From assembly GCA_900553685.1 (NCBI GenBank), contig USEI01000014.1, positions 1 through 40,465 on the forward strand: a stretch of DNA of 40,465 nt, in the 5' to 3' direction. This DNA comes from an uncultured Clostridium sp. GTDB lineage: Bacteria; Bacillota; Clostridia; TANB77; CAG-508. Position 1 is the first letter of the stretch; each line of letters opens with the position of its first letter. A program made the translations under genes and the position numbers. This document shows, piece after piece, positions 7,707 through 15,712 of this stretch. The notes under the pieces are model-generated. The model did no database searches, had not been told where the DNA came from, and was given only the letters and a program-made list of their open reading frames with translations.

Positions 7707-7762
7707 ATATTTAAAAGTTGAGTGAATGTTCAATTATTATTTAAAATAATAGGAGGAGTAAA

Positions 7763-8125
7763 ATGTCGAAAAATGAATTTATATGTGATTGTAATATAAT
7801 ACATCAAGAAATTGTAGATGACACATTGAGTAAAATGCCAGAACAAAATATATTTAACAAAATAGCTGAATTCTTTAAAATATTAGGTGATACAACAAGA
7901 ACAAAAATATTATTTGCATTAGATAATAATGAAATGTGTGTATGTGATATTGCAAATGTTTTAAATATGAGCAAATCATCAATATCACATCAATTAGGAA
8001 CTTTAAGGAGAAGTGGAATAGTAAAATGTAGAAAGCAAGGAAAAGAAGTTTATTATATGTTAGATGATGATCATGTTAGCAAAGTATTTGAAATTGCAAA
8101 AGAACATATTGAGCATAAGCAATAG
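7763..8125 (+). CDS. cadC: ArsR/SmtB-family metal-sensing repressor, CadC-like
   Basis: A 120-residue winged-helix repressor. The N-terminal arm has CDCNIIHQE (Cys9, Cys11), like the CadC arm that binds Cd/Pb. The centre has GDTTRTKILFALDNNEMCVCDIA, with the paired ELCVCD-type cysteines of the alpha-3N metal site, followed by the recognition helix SKSSISHQLGTLRRSGIV. The C-terminal helix DDDHVSKVFEIAKEHIEH carries the Asp/His ligands of the alpha-5 zinc site. Both metal sites therefore seem intact. It is the first gene of cadC-HMA-cadA and has palindromic operators at its own promoter. Confidence 0.9.
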   Translation: MSKNEFICDCNIIHQEIVDDTLSKMPEQNIFNKIAEFFKILGDTTRTKILFALDNNEMCVCDIANVLNMSKSSISHQLGTLRRSGIVKCRKQGKEVYYMLDDDHVSKVFEIAKEHIEHKQ

Positions 8126-8152
8126 TATTAAATAAAATTGGAGGTATATAAA

Positions 8153-8374
8153 ATGAATATTAAGTTCAAAATTAAAGGATTAGACTGTGCAAATTGTGCA
8201 GCAGAACTAGAAAGAGCACTTAGAAAAATAGAAGGAATTAAAAATGCTACTATAAGTTTTATGGCAGAGAGAATGGAACTAGAATATGATGAAAATAATG
8301 AAGAAGAGATTATAAAAAAAGTAAAGAAAGTTATAAAAAGAGAAGAACCAGATGTAACAATAGAAAAAATATAG
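8153..8374 (+). CDS. heavy-metal-associated (HMA) domain protein
   Basis: A 73-residue single HMA domain with the CxxC metal-binding motif in GLDCANCAAELERAL (residues about 10-24), a ferredoxin-like metallochaperone fold. It sits between cadC and cadA, and the ATPase that follows lacks its own N-terminal HMA domain, so this looks like a split-off metal-binding domain that may hand metal to the pump. ATG 8153 is chosen over the upstream in-frame TTG because GGAGG lies eight bases before it. Confidence 0.85.
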   Translation: MNIKFKIKGLDCANCAAELERALRKIEGIKNATISFMAERMELEYDENNEEEIIKKVKKVIKREEPDVTIEKI

Positions 8375-8386
8375 GAGGAACTTAAA

Positions 8387-10225
8387 ATGAAGAAAAAATT
8401 AACTAAGATAATTATAGCATTAATTTTATTTATTTTTTCTATGGTTATAAAATTTGAAAATGTGTGGATAAATAATGCGATATTTGTTACAAGTTACATT
8501 ATTGTAGGATTTGAAATAATAAGAAAAGCGTTAAGAAATATTATTAGAGGAAAAGTATTTGATGAAAATTTTTTAATGTCAGTAGCAACAATAGGAGCAT
8601 TTGGAATAGGAGAATTTCCGGAAGCAGTAGCGGTAATGTTATTTTATCAAATTGGAGAATTATTTCAAAGTTATGCAGTTGATAAATCAAGAAAATCAAT
8701 AGCAAGTTTAATGGATATAAGACCAGATTATGCAAATGTATATAGAAATGGAAAAGTAGAAAAAGTAAATCCAGATGAAGTAAGAATTGGAGAAACTATA
8801 GTTGTAAAACCAGGAGAAAAAATACCATTAGACGGTATAATTTTGGAAGGAAAAAGTACATTAGATACAAAAGCCTTAACAGGAGAAAGTATACCAAGAG
8901 AAGTTATTGAAAAAAATGAAGTTTTAAGTGGATGCATTAATTTAAATGGAGTTATAAAAATAGAAGTAACCAAGGAATATAAAGAATCAACAGTAAGTAA
9001 AATATTAGATTTAGTAGAAAATGCAAGTAGTAAAAAATCTAAATCAGAAAATTTTATAACAAAATTTGCAAAATATTATACACCAATAGTAGTAATAATC
9101 GCAGCAATTTTAGCAATTTTACCACCACTTTTAATTTCTGGTCAAAATTTTAGTGACTGGATATATAGAGCATTATCATTTTTAGTTGTATCTTGTCCAT
9201 GTGCATTAGTAATATCTATACCTTTAAGTTTCTTTAGTGGAATTGGTGGTGCTTCTAAAATAGGAATTTTAATAAAAGGAAGTAATTATTTAGAAGCTTT
9301 ATCAAATGTAGAAAAAGTTGTATTTGATAAAACAGGAACATTAACTAAGGGGGTATTTGAAGTACAAAAAGTAAATGCAGTAGAAATTACAAAAGATGAA
9401 TTATTAAAAATGGCTGCATATAGCGAATATTACTCAAATCATCCTATTTCAAAATCTATAAAAAATGCTTATGGAAAAGAGATTGATGAGAAAAAAATAA
9501 TTAAAGCACAAGAGTTATCAGGACTGGGAATTTCAGCTAGAATTGAAGAACAAGACATTTTAATAGGAAATGAAAAACTAATGAATGAAAATCAAATTGC
9601 TTTTATAAAATGTAATGAGGTAGGTACTACTTTATATGTTGCAATAGAAAGAAAATATGTAGGATATATTTTAATAGCAGATACAATAAAAGAAGATTCT
9701 AAAAAGGCAATAGAGGATTTAAAGAAAAATAATATTAAACAAACAGTTATGCTTACTGGAGATAGAAAACAGGTTGGAGAAGCTGTTAGTAAAGAACTAG
9801 GTTTAGATAAGGTATATGCGGAACTATTACCAGATGGAAAAGTGGAAAAAATCGAGGAACTATTAAAAGAAAAATCAGAGAAAGGAAAATTAGCTTTTGT
9901 AGGAGATGGAATAAATGATGCACCTGTTCTAGCTTTAGCTGATATTGGAATAGCAATGGGGGGATTAGGAGCTGATAGTGCAATAGAAGCGGCAGATATT
10001 GTTATTATGACAGATGAACCATCAAAAATAGTAAAAGCAATAAAATTATCTAAAAAAACAATGAGAATAGTAAAAGAAAATATTATATTTGCAATATCTA
10101 TTAAAGTGGCTGTTCTAATTTTAGCAGCTTTTGGAATATCTACAATGTGGGAGGCAGTATTTGCAGATGTAGGAGTTTCTGTTATTGCTATAATAAATGC
10201 ATTAAGAATATTAAGAGTAAAGTAG
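8387..10225 (+). CDS. cadA: heavy-metal-translocating P1B-type ATPase (Cd/Zn/Pb export)
   Basis: A 612-residue ATP-driven efflux pump. In order: hydrophobic helices (about 5-100), the actuator domain with LTGES, then the transmembrane metal site SCPCALVI (Cys270-Pro-Cys272), the phosphorylation loop FDKTGTLTKG (Asp about 314), the HP motif in SNHPISKS, and GDGINDAP in the P-domain, with two C-terminal helices. The CPC motif with a following SIPLSFFSGIG segment fits the Zn/Cd/Pb group (ZntA/CadA). It has no N-terminal HMA domain; the preceding small gene supplies one. GGAGG lies eight bases before the ATG. It is regulated through cadC. Confidence 0.92.
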   Translation: MKKKLTKIIIALILFIFSMVIKFENVWINNAIFVTSYIIVGFEIIRKALRNIIRGKVFDENFLMSVATIGAFGIGEFPEAVAVMLFYQIGELFQSYAVDKSRKSIASLMDIRPDYANVYRNGKVEKVNPDEVRIGETIVVKPGEKIPLDGIILEGKSTLDTKALTGESIPREVIEKNEVLSGCINLNGVIKIEVTKEYKESTVSKILDLVENASSKKSKSENFITKFAKYYTPIVVIIAAILAILPPLLISGQNFSDWIYRALSFLVVSCPCALVISIPLSFFSGIGGASKIGILIKGSNYLEALSNVEKVVFDKTGTLTKGVFEVQKVNAVEITKDELLKMAAYSEYYSNHPISKSIKNAYGKEIDEKKIIKAQELSGLGISARIEEQDILIGNEKLMNENQIAFIKCNEVGTTLYVAIERKYVGYILIADTIKEDSKKAIEDLKKNNIKQTVMLTGDRKQVGEAVSKELGLDKVYAELLPDGKVEKIEELLKEKSEKGKLAFVGDGINDAPVLALADIGIAMGGLGADSAIEAADIVIMTDEPSKIVKAIKLSKKTMRIVKENIIFAISIKVAVLILAAFGISTMWEAVFADVGVSVIAIINALRILRVK

Positions 10226-10232
10226 ATATATG

Positions 10233-10260
10233 AGAACTATCATGAAAGATAGTTCTTTTT
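10233..10260 (+). terminator. intrinsic terminator after cadA
   Basis: A 9-bp stem (AGAACTATC with GATAGTTCT), a 6-base loop and then a T run. Confidence 0.8.
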
Positions 10261-10301
10261 AGTTACTATATTTGAAAAAATTATAAATTTTATAAACATA
10301 C

Positions 10302-10625
10302 TTGACAAATAAGAATAAATAGTGTACCTTATATAAAATATATATTTAATTTCTGTGAAGGAAAGAGTATTTATTTATAATATCATTACAGAGAAACTCT
10401 TATTTGCTGAGAAAGAGTGTGTAAAAAAATAAAGAAAAAAGTTCTGGAGAAGAATATCGAAAGCGGTAAAAAGCACTGTATAAGTTATTCCAGGAGTGCC
10501 TGTTATAGCACACGCGTATGTTAGTACGTAAGTAAGGTTATATTAGTAATAGTATAATGAATTTGAGTGGTACCGTGGTAATTTTATCACCTCTAAGATG
10601 TATTTCTTAGAGGTGAATTTTTTTT
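10302..10625 (+). promoter_or_regulatory. T-box riboswitch leader of lysA (with its promoter)
   Basis: TTGACA at 10302-10307 is the likely -35; the -10 near 10325-10337 is weak. The leader shows the stem I AG-bulge pattern (CAGAGAAACTC, 10388-10398), a distal loop and an A-rich specifier region near 10420-10436. It then has the conserved T-box sequence TGAGTGGTACCGTGG (10564-10578), whose GGTACC pairs with an uncharged tRNA 3' end. A 12-bp terminator (10587-10616) with a long T run follows. The A-rich specifier fits tRNA-Lys (AAA), in keeping with lysA downstream, but I could not fix the codon. Uncharged tRNA-Lys would favour readthrough. Confidence 0.88.
10587..10624 (+). terminator. T-box regulated terminator
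   Basis: TCACCTCTAAGA pairs with TCTTAGAGGTGA, followed by a run of Ts that abuts the Shine-Dalgarno of lysA. It is mutually exclusive with the antiterminator formed by the T-box sequence. Confidence 0.85.
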
Positions 10626-10639
10626 TAGGAGGTATAGTT

Positions 10640-11923
10640 ATGGAAAAAAAATTGTTTGTTGATAGTGAAAAGGTAAATGAAATTATAAAAAAATATCCAA
10701 CACCTTTTCATTTATATGATGAAAAAGGAATTAGAGAAAATGTTCAAAAATTAAAAAAGGCGTTTTCATGGAACAATGGATTTAAAGAATATTTTGCAGT
10801 AAAAGCAACACCAAATCCTTTTTTAATAAATATTTTACACGAATATGGTTGTGGGTGTGATTGCTCATCATATACAGAATTAATGCTTTCTGAAGCTTTA
10901 GGAATTAAAGGAGAGAATATAATGTTTTCTTCTAATGTTACACCAGAAAAAGAATATATATATGCTAAAAAATTAGGAGCCATTATAAATTTAGATGATT
11001 TTACTCATATAGAATTTTTAGAAAAATCTGCAGGAATTCCAGAGAAAATAAGCTGTAGATACAATCCTGGTGGAATTTTTAAAATATCTAATGATATTAT
11101 GGACAATCCTGGAGATTCAAAATATGGTTTTACTTTAGAACAGTTAATTGAAGGATTTAAAATATTAAGAAAAAAAGGTGTAAAAGAATTTGGAATACAT
11201 GCATTTCTTGCGAGTAATACTGTAACAAATGAGTATTATCCGCTTCTTGCAAAAGTTCTTTTTGAAACTGCTGTAATCTTAAAGAAACAAACAGGAATAA
11301 AAGTGAGTTTTATTAATTTATCTGGGGGGATTGGAATTCCATATAAGCCAAATCAAAAAGAAAATGATATTTTATTAATTGGTGAAAATGTAAAGAAAGT
11401 GTATAATGAAATTTTAGTACCAGAAGAAATGGGAGATATAGCTATATACACAGAACTGGGAAGATTTATGACAGGTCCTTATGGATGCTTAATAACAAAG
11501 GTTATTCATGAAAAAAACATATATAAGCATTATATTGGGTGTGATGCATGTGCAGTTGATCTGATGAGACCAGCAATGTATGGAGCATATCATCATATAA
11601 CAGTATTAGGAAAAGAAAGTGAACAATGTGATAACATATATGATGTAACAGGTGGCTTATGTGAAAATAATGATAAGTTTGCAATAGATAGAAATCTGCC
11701 TAAAATAGAAATTGGAGATGTTTTAGCAATTCATGATACAGGAGCACATGGCTATTCTATGGGATACAACTATAATGGTAAATTAAAATCAGCAGAAATT
11801 TTATTAATGTCAAATGGTGATTTTAAATTAATTCGTAGAGCAGAAACTCCATCAGATTATTTTGCTACTTTAGATTGCTTTGAAATAGGTAAAAAGCTTA
11901 TAAAAAAATCTAAAGAATATTAA
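10640..11923 (+). CDS. lysA: diaminopimelate decarboxylase-family PLP enzyme
   Basis: A 427-residue fold-type III (alanine-racemase barrel) decarboxylase, expected to convert meso-diaminopimelate to L-lysine in the last step of lysine synthesis. EYFAVKAT holds the PLP lysine (Lys55), then HLYDEKGI, NLSGGIGIPY (phosphate-binding Gly-rich loop), TELGRFMTGPYG and ACAVDLMRPAMYGAYHHI. The active-site Cys-Glu stretch is probably VTGGLCENNDKFA, close to the family's GPxCES. It begins at ATG 10640 after AGGAGG; an in-frame ATG at 10598 lies inside the terminator stem and is rejected. T-box control fits a lysine gene, though relatives acting on other D-amino acids exist. Confidence 0.85.
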   Translation: MEKKLFVDSEKVNEIIKKYPTPFHLYDEKGIRENVQKLKKAFSWNNGFKEYFAVKATPNPFLINILHEYGCGCDCSSYTELMLSEALGIKGENIMFSSNVTPEKEYIYAKKLGAIINLDDFTHIEFLEKSAGIPEKISCRYNPGGIFKISNDIMDNPGDSKYGFTLEQLIEGFKILRKKGVKEFGIHAFLASNTVTNEYYPLLAKVLFETAVILKKQTGIKVSFINLSGGIGIPYKPNQKENDILLIGENVKKVYNEILVPEEMGDIAIYTELGRFMTGPYGCLITKVIHEKNIYKHYIGCDACAVDLMRPAMYGAYHHITVLGKESEQCDNIYDVTGGLCENNDKFAIDRNLPKIEIGDVLAIHDTGAHGYSMGYNYNGKLKSAEILLMSNGDFKLIRRAETPSDYFATLDCFEIGKKLIKKSKEY

Positions 11924-12076
11924 TATAATTGCAAATTAGAATCGTTGAGAAACAGTATAAAATGTGATACAATAATTGTGCTGAATAAAGGTAGAATTGA
12001 AGAAGAAGGAAAATATGAAGAATTAATTGCAAAAAATGGATTATTTAGTGATATGTATTATGGAAAATTAAAATAG
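11924..12076 (+). pseudogene. ABC-transporter ATPase remnant (C-terminal 50 residues)
   Basis: The frame directly follows the lysA stop, has no start codon of its own, and ends at TAG 12074. It encodes the typical end of an ABC exporter nucleotide-binding domain: CDTIIVLNKGRIEEEGKYEELIAKNGLFSDMY corresponds to the region after the H-loop, and the preceding LESLRNS resembles a degraded HRLSTIRN. Nothing else of the transporter is left. Confidence 0.7.
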
Positions 12077-12114
12077 TAAATTTGTTAATATTTATAAAAT
12101 ATAAGGAGAAAGAT

Positions 12115-12738
12115 ATGAAAATAATATATGGAACAACTAATAAAGGAAAAGTAGAATCAATAAAAAAAATAGTTAAAGCTCACAGATTTGATGCAGAAAT
12201 ATATACTAATAAGGATATTGGTTTTGATAAAGAAATTGTCGAAGATGGAAAATCTTTTGAAGAAAATTCAGAAATAAAAGCAAGAGCAATAGAAAAATTT
12301 TGCAAAGAAAACAATATTATAGATAAAATTATTATAACAGATGATGCCGGTTTATGTATTGATAAATTAAATGGAGCTCCCGGAATTTATACTGCAAGAT
12401 ATGCAGGAGAAAATCCAACTCAGATTGAAAATATAAACAAAGTATTAGAAAACTTAAAAGCTTATCCAAACAAAAAAGATAGAAGCTGTAGATTTGTATG
12501 TGTTTTAACAGCAATTTTACCAACAGGAGAAAAATTGGTATCAAGAGGTGAATGTAAAGGAACTATAGCTTTAAAACATGGAAGATTAGGTGGAATTACT
12601 TATGGACCAATATTTATTCCAGACGGATTTAATAAACCAATGGGAGATATGGACGAAAAAGAATATACTTCTGTACATAATCATAGAGACATAGCAATGA
12701 GTGATATAGTAGCTAAATTAAAAAAATTAGGTTACTAA
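12115..12738 (+). CDS. rdgB: non-canonical purine NTP pyrophosphatase, RdgB/HAM1 family
   Basis: A 207-residue enzyme that hydrolyses dITP, dXTP and ITP to monophosphates, keeping deaminated purines out of DNA. It opens with IIYGTTNKGKVESIK (substrate-binding T/S-x-N-x-x-K). It continues with FEENSEIKARAI, TDDAGLCIDKLNGAPGIYTARYAG (metal-binding Asp-Asp and the conserved GxPGxxSARYAG segment) and GGITYGPIFIPDGF. The usual FGYDPIF is here YGPIFI, slightly divergent. ATG 12115 has AAGGAGA six bases upstream; the frame extends 11 codons further without a site. Confidence 0.9.
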   Translation: MKIIYGTTNKGKVESIKKIVKAHRFDAEIYTNKDIGFDKEIVEDGKSFEENSEIKARAIEKFCKENNIIDKIIITDDAGLCIDKLNGAPGIYTARYAGENPTQIENINKVLENLKAYPNKKDRSCRFVCVLTAILPTGEKLVSRGECKGTIALKHGRLGGITYGPIFIPDGFNKPMGDMDEKEYTSVHNHRDIAMSDIVAKLKKLGY

Positions 12739-12748
12739 GAATGAATTT

Positions 12749-12777
12749 TTGCAAAATTATGTAAATTATGATATAAT
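12749..12777 (+). promoter_or_regulatory. promoter of the 54-aa protein gene
   Basis: TTGCAA, a 17-base spacer and TATAAT, with an upstream TG (extended -10). It lies 69 bases before the ATG of the small Cys-rich gene. Confidence 0.6.
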
Positions 12778-12845
12778 ATTATTTGAAGCACAAATTGTGT
12801 TATAATATACTACTAATTACCAACCAAAACAAAAGGAGGACAACT

Positions 12846-13010
12846 ATGGAAAATTATTTTAGAGATGATGAAGACAAGCGGAGGGAGGAAATAAAAAGGT
12901 TTTACAATCAGATTAAATCTACCAGAGCAGAGTGCCAGTATGGTGCTCGAAATTGCGAAAGATGTACGGTAGAAGATTGTAAGATTAAGTCTTATGTAGA
13001 GATGAAGTAG
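12846..13010 (+). CDS. 54-aa Cys-rich small protein
   Basis: It has a very strong Shine-Dalgarno (AAAGGAGG, six bases before ATG 12846), its own promoter and its own terminator. The 54 residues start with an acidic/basic helix (FRDDEDKRREEIKRFYNQIK). Four cysteines follow in the pattern C-x6-C-x2-C-x4-C (CQYGARNCERCTVEDC), which suggests a small zinc-binding knuckle. G+C is clearly above that of neighbouring genes, and it contains an in-frame CGG. I do not recognise a family. Independent expression signals make it a credible real gene. Confidence 0.65.
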   Translation: MENYFRDDEDKRREEIKRFYNQIKSTRAECQYGARNCERCTVEDCKIKSYVEMK

Positions 13011-13020
13011 TAGGAAAGCT

Positions 13021-13058
13021 GAGCCGAAGCCAAGGAAACTTGGCAGATGGCTCTTTTT
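13021..13058 (+). terminator. intrinsic terminator after the small Cys-rich gene
   Basis: GAGCC pairs with GGCTC and GCCAAG pairs with CTTGGC, with an asymmetric internal loop between the two helices, followed by a T5 run. It is GC-rich like the gene it serves. Confidence 0.8.
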
Positions 13059-13170
13059 CTTTTTGTAAAAAAAGCGAACAAATGTATTGACAAAAAACAA
13101 AAAAGATATATAATATTTATACCGAACATAAATTCGTGTTAAAAATATAATTTTTATAAAGGTGATGAAT

Positions 13171-14811
13171 ATGATAAATACTTTGCATATAAAAAATATA
13201 GGAATAATTGATGATATAACAATAAACTTGAATGAAGGTTTTAATGTTTTAACAGGCGAAACTGGTGCAGGAAAAACTTTGATAATAGGCTCATTACAAA
13301 TATTAGCAGGAGGAAGATTCTCTAAGGAAATGATAAGAAAAGGTGAGAAAAATTCTTTTGTTGAAATGTCAGTATTTTTGCCAAATTTTGGATATGAAGA
13401 CGACATGGTAGTAGTATCTAGAGAGATTAATTTTAATGGAAAAAACATATGCAAAATAAACGGAAGATTAGTTACTGTAAATGAACTAAAAAAATTTATG
13501 AATAATATTATAGACATACATGGTCAAAATGATAATCAATCAATATTAGATGTTAGTACACATATAGAGTTATTAGATGATTACTCAAATAATGATATAA
13601 GTTCTTTAAAATTTGAATATCAAAATTTATATAATGAATATTTAAAAATAAAAGCAGAAATAAGTAAAAATTATGGTGATGATAGAGAGAAACAAAGAAA
13701 ATTAGATTTATTAAATTATCAAGCAAACGAAATAGAAAATGCTAATTTAAAAGTAGAAGAAGAGGAGATATTAATAGAAAAAAGAAAATTGTTAATGTCA
13801 TCAGAAAAAATAGTATCTAATTTATCTGAAGCAGAAATGCAATTAAATCAAAAGGTAATAGATAGTATAAGCATAGCAGTAAGATCTTTAGAAAAAATAG
13901 AAAATTTTAATATAGAATATTCGAATGTTTTAGAAAGATTAAAAAACAGTTATTATGAAATTCAAGAAGCAACAAGAGATATATCTGGTTTTTGTGCTGA
14001 GATTGAGTTTAATGACGAAGAACAAGAACAAATAGAAGAAAGATTAAATTTAATAAATTCTTTAAAAAGAAAGTATGGAAGTAATATAAAGGAAATTTTA
14101 GAGTATAAAGAAAAAATTAATCAAGAAATATTTGAAATCAATAATTTAGAAGATTATGTTGTATCTTTAAAAAAGAATTTATCAGAAATAGAAGAAAAAA
14201 TGTATATTATTTGTATAAAAATGAATAAATGTAGAAATAAATATGCAGAAGATTTAAGTAATAAAATAAGTAAAGAATTAAAAGAATTAGAAATGAAAAG
14301 TGCGAAGTTTAGCATAAATATCATTTTTTCAGAGGATAAAAATTATAACAAAAATGGCTTGGATAAAGTAGAATTTTTAATATCAACTAACATAGGAGAA
14401 GAATCAAAACCATTAATAAAAATAGCATCAGGTGGAGAAATGTCAAGAATAATGTTGGCAATTAAAAGTGTATTAGCAGATGTAGATAAAGTACCTATAA
14501 TTATTTTTGATGAAATAGAGACAGGAATTAGTGGTATAGCAGCTAATGTAACGGGAGAGAAAATTAAAAAAATTTCTAAAAACCACCAAGTTATTTGCGT
14601 TACTCATTTAGCTAGTATTGCTGCAAAAGGTGATTTTAATTATTGTGTATGTAAAGAAATTGAAAATGAAAAAACTAGAACCAAGGTAAAACAATTAGAT
14701 GAAGAGGAGACATTAAAAGAAATAGCAAGAATATCAAGTGGAACTATTTCAGAAATTTCAATAAATCATGCAAGAGAACTGAGAAATATGAGATTAAAAG
14801 AAATTGCATAA
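13171..14811 (+). CDS. recN: DNA repair protein RecN
   Basis: A 546-residue SMC-like ATPase that acts early in double-strand-break repair. The N-terminal head has LHIKNIGIIDDITI and the Walker A GETGAGKT (from residue 29). A long coiled coil (about 160-370) follows, rich in Glu/Lys heptads. The C-terminal head has the ABC signature IASGGEMSRIMLAIK, then the Walker B IIIFDEIETGISG (about 445) and the H-loop in VICVTHLASIAA. I start at ATG 13171 (LHIKN four residues later); GTG 13162 and ATG 13165 lie within the AAGGTG site. It is followed by sigK. Confidence 0.95.
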   Translation: MINTLHIKNIGIIDDITINLNEGFNVLTGETGAGKTLIIGSLQILAGGRFSKEMIRKGEKNSFVEMSVFLPNFGYEDDMVVVSREINFNGKNICKINGRLVTVNELKKFMNNIIDIHGQNDNQSILDVSTHIELLDDYSNNDISSLKFEYQNLYNEYLKIKAEISKNYGDDREKQRKLDLLNYQANEIENANLKVEEEEILIEKRKLLMSSEKIVSNLSEAEMQLNQKVIDSISIAVRSLEKIENFNIEYSNVLERLKNSYYEIQEATRDISGFCAEIEFNDEEQEQIEERLNLINSLKRKYGSNIKEILEYKEKINQEIFEINNLEDYVVSLKKNLSEIEEKMYIICIKMNKCRNKYAEDLSNKISKELKELEMKSAKFSINIIFSEDKNYNKNGLDKVEFLISTNIGEESKPLIKIASGGEMSRIMLAIKSVLADVDKVPIIIFDEIETGISGIAANVTGEKIKKISKNHQVICVTHLASIAAKGDFNYCVCKEIENEKTRTKVKQLDEEETLKEIARISSGTISEISINHARELRNMRLKEIA

Positions 14812-14848
14812 TTATTTTATATGGTCAGGCACGAAGAAAAACTAAACA

Positions 14849-14857
14849 CATATACTA
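14849..14857 (+). promoter_or_regulatory. possible mother-cell (SigE/SigK-type) -10 element before sigK
   Basis: CATATACTA fits the CATAnnnTA -10 of SigK and resembles SigE -10 boxes; it lies 35 bases before the sigK start. A matching -35 is only weakly suggested near 14830. Confidence 0.35.
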
Positions 14858-14891
14858 AATTATAAGCTGTAGTTTTAATTGGAGGTGCATA

Positions 14892-15590
14892 ATGTTTAGT
14901 TTTTCTATATCAAATCTATTTGTATTATTAGGCCAAATTATATTTGGAGTTGGATATATCCAAAGTGGAAATTTATTTCCAGAGCCATTAACGCAGGAAG
15001 AAGAAAAGGTTTATTTAACTAAAATGAAAAATGGAGATGAAGAGGCAAGAAACATATTAATAGAAAGAAACCTTAGGTTAGTAGCACATGTTGCAAAAAA
15101 ATATTCTTCAAGTAATATAGATCAAGATGATTTAATATCAATAGGAAGTATTGGTTTGATAAAAGGTATAAATAGTTTTGATATGGACAAAAGTTTTAAA
15201 CTGGCAACTTATATAGCTAAATGTATTGAGAATGAAATTTTAATGTACTTAAGAAGTAATAAAAAAAGAGCAAGCGATGTATATTTAAATGAGCCTATAG
15301 GAAAAGATAAAGATGATAATGAAGTAACTTTACAAGAAGTTTTGGAAAACAATGAAAGGAATGTAGAAGACGAAGTAGACTTAAAATTTAAAGTAAAAAG
15401 ATTATATGAAAAAATGAAAAAAATTCTAAAAGATAGAGAAAAAATTATTATAGAATTAAGATTTGGTTTAAATGGGCAGAAACCTAAAACACAAAAAGAA
15501 ATTGCAAAAATGATGAATATTAGTCGCTCTTATGTTTCTAGAATAGAAAGTAAAGCAATAGGTAAATTAGCTAAAGAAATAAAAGAATAA
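14892..15590 (+). CDS. sigK: RNA polymerase sporulation sigma factor SigK (pro-SigK)
   Basis: A 232-residue group 3 sigma factor of the late mother cell. Residues 1-20 form a hydrophobic pro-sequence (MFSFSISNLFVLLGQIIFGVG) typical of pro-SigK, removed by the SpoIVFB protease in Bacillus. Region 2 follows: NILIERNLRLVAHVAKKY, DDLISIGSIGLIKGINSFD, LATYIAKCIENEILMYLRSNKK. Region 4 then contains IIELRFGL and the HTH TQKEIAKMMNISRSYVSRIESKAI. The gene is continuous, with no skin-like prophage. Start ATG 14892 follows GGAGGTG. The presence of the pro-sequence suggests processing control even though the protease is not in this window. Confidence 0.94.
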   Translation: MFSFSISNLFVLLGQIIFGVGYIQSGNLFPEPLTQEEEKVYLTKMKNGDEEARNILIERNLRLVAHVAKKYSSSNIDQDDLISIGSIGLIKGINSFDMDKSFKLATYIAKCIENEILMYLRSNKKRASDVYLNEPIGKDKDDNEVTLQEVLENNERNVEDEVDLKFKVKRLYEKMKKILKDREKIIIELRFGLNGQKPKTQKEIAKMMNISRSYVSRIESKAIGKLAKEIKE

Positions 15591-15636
15591 TAGTAATAAT
15601 GTTAAAGATATGAATATAAAGAAGCTTTAAAAATAT

Positions 15637-15665
15637 TTGTTTTAATGTCAAAAACATGGTATAAT
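15637..15665 (+). promoter_or_regulatory. promoter of the ComEC-like gene
   Basis: TTGTTT, a 17-base spacer and TATAAT with an upstream TG (extended -10), 48 bases before the start codon. Confidence 0.55.
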
Positions 15666-15712
15666 TAAAGTGTAGGTAGTTGACCAAGCATAGAAGAAAG
15701 GAATGTGTTGTT

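Noticed and set aside
10598..10639. Upstream ATG at 10598 as lysA start
   Set aside because: It lies within the T-box terminator stem and has no Shine-Dalgarno; ATG 10640 has AGGAGG.
12813..13517. Long reverse-strand frame over the start of recN
   Set aside because: It overlaps the clearly real recN and small Cys-rich genes on the other strand and has a low-complexity hydrophobic translation typical of antisense frames.
14892..15590. skin-type element splitting sigK
   Set aside because: The sigK frame is continuous from pro-sequence to region 4.
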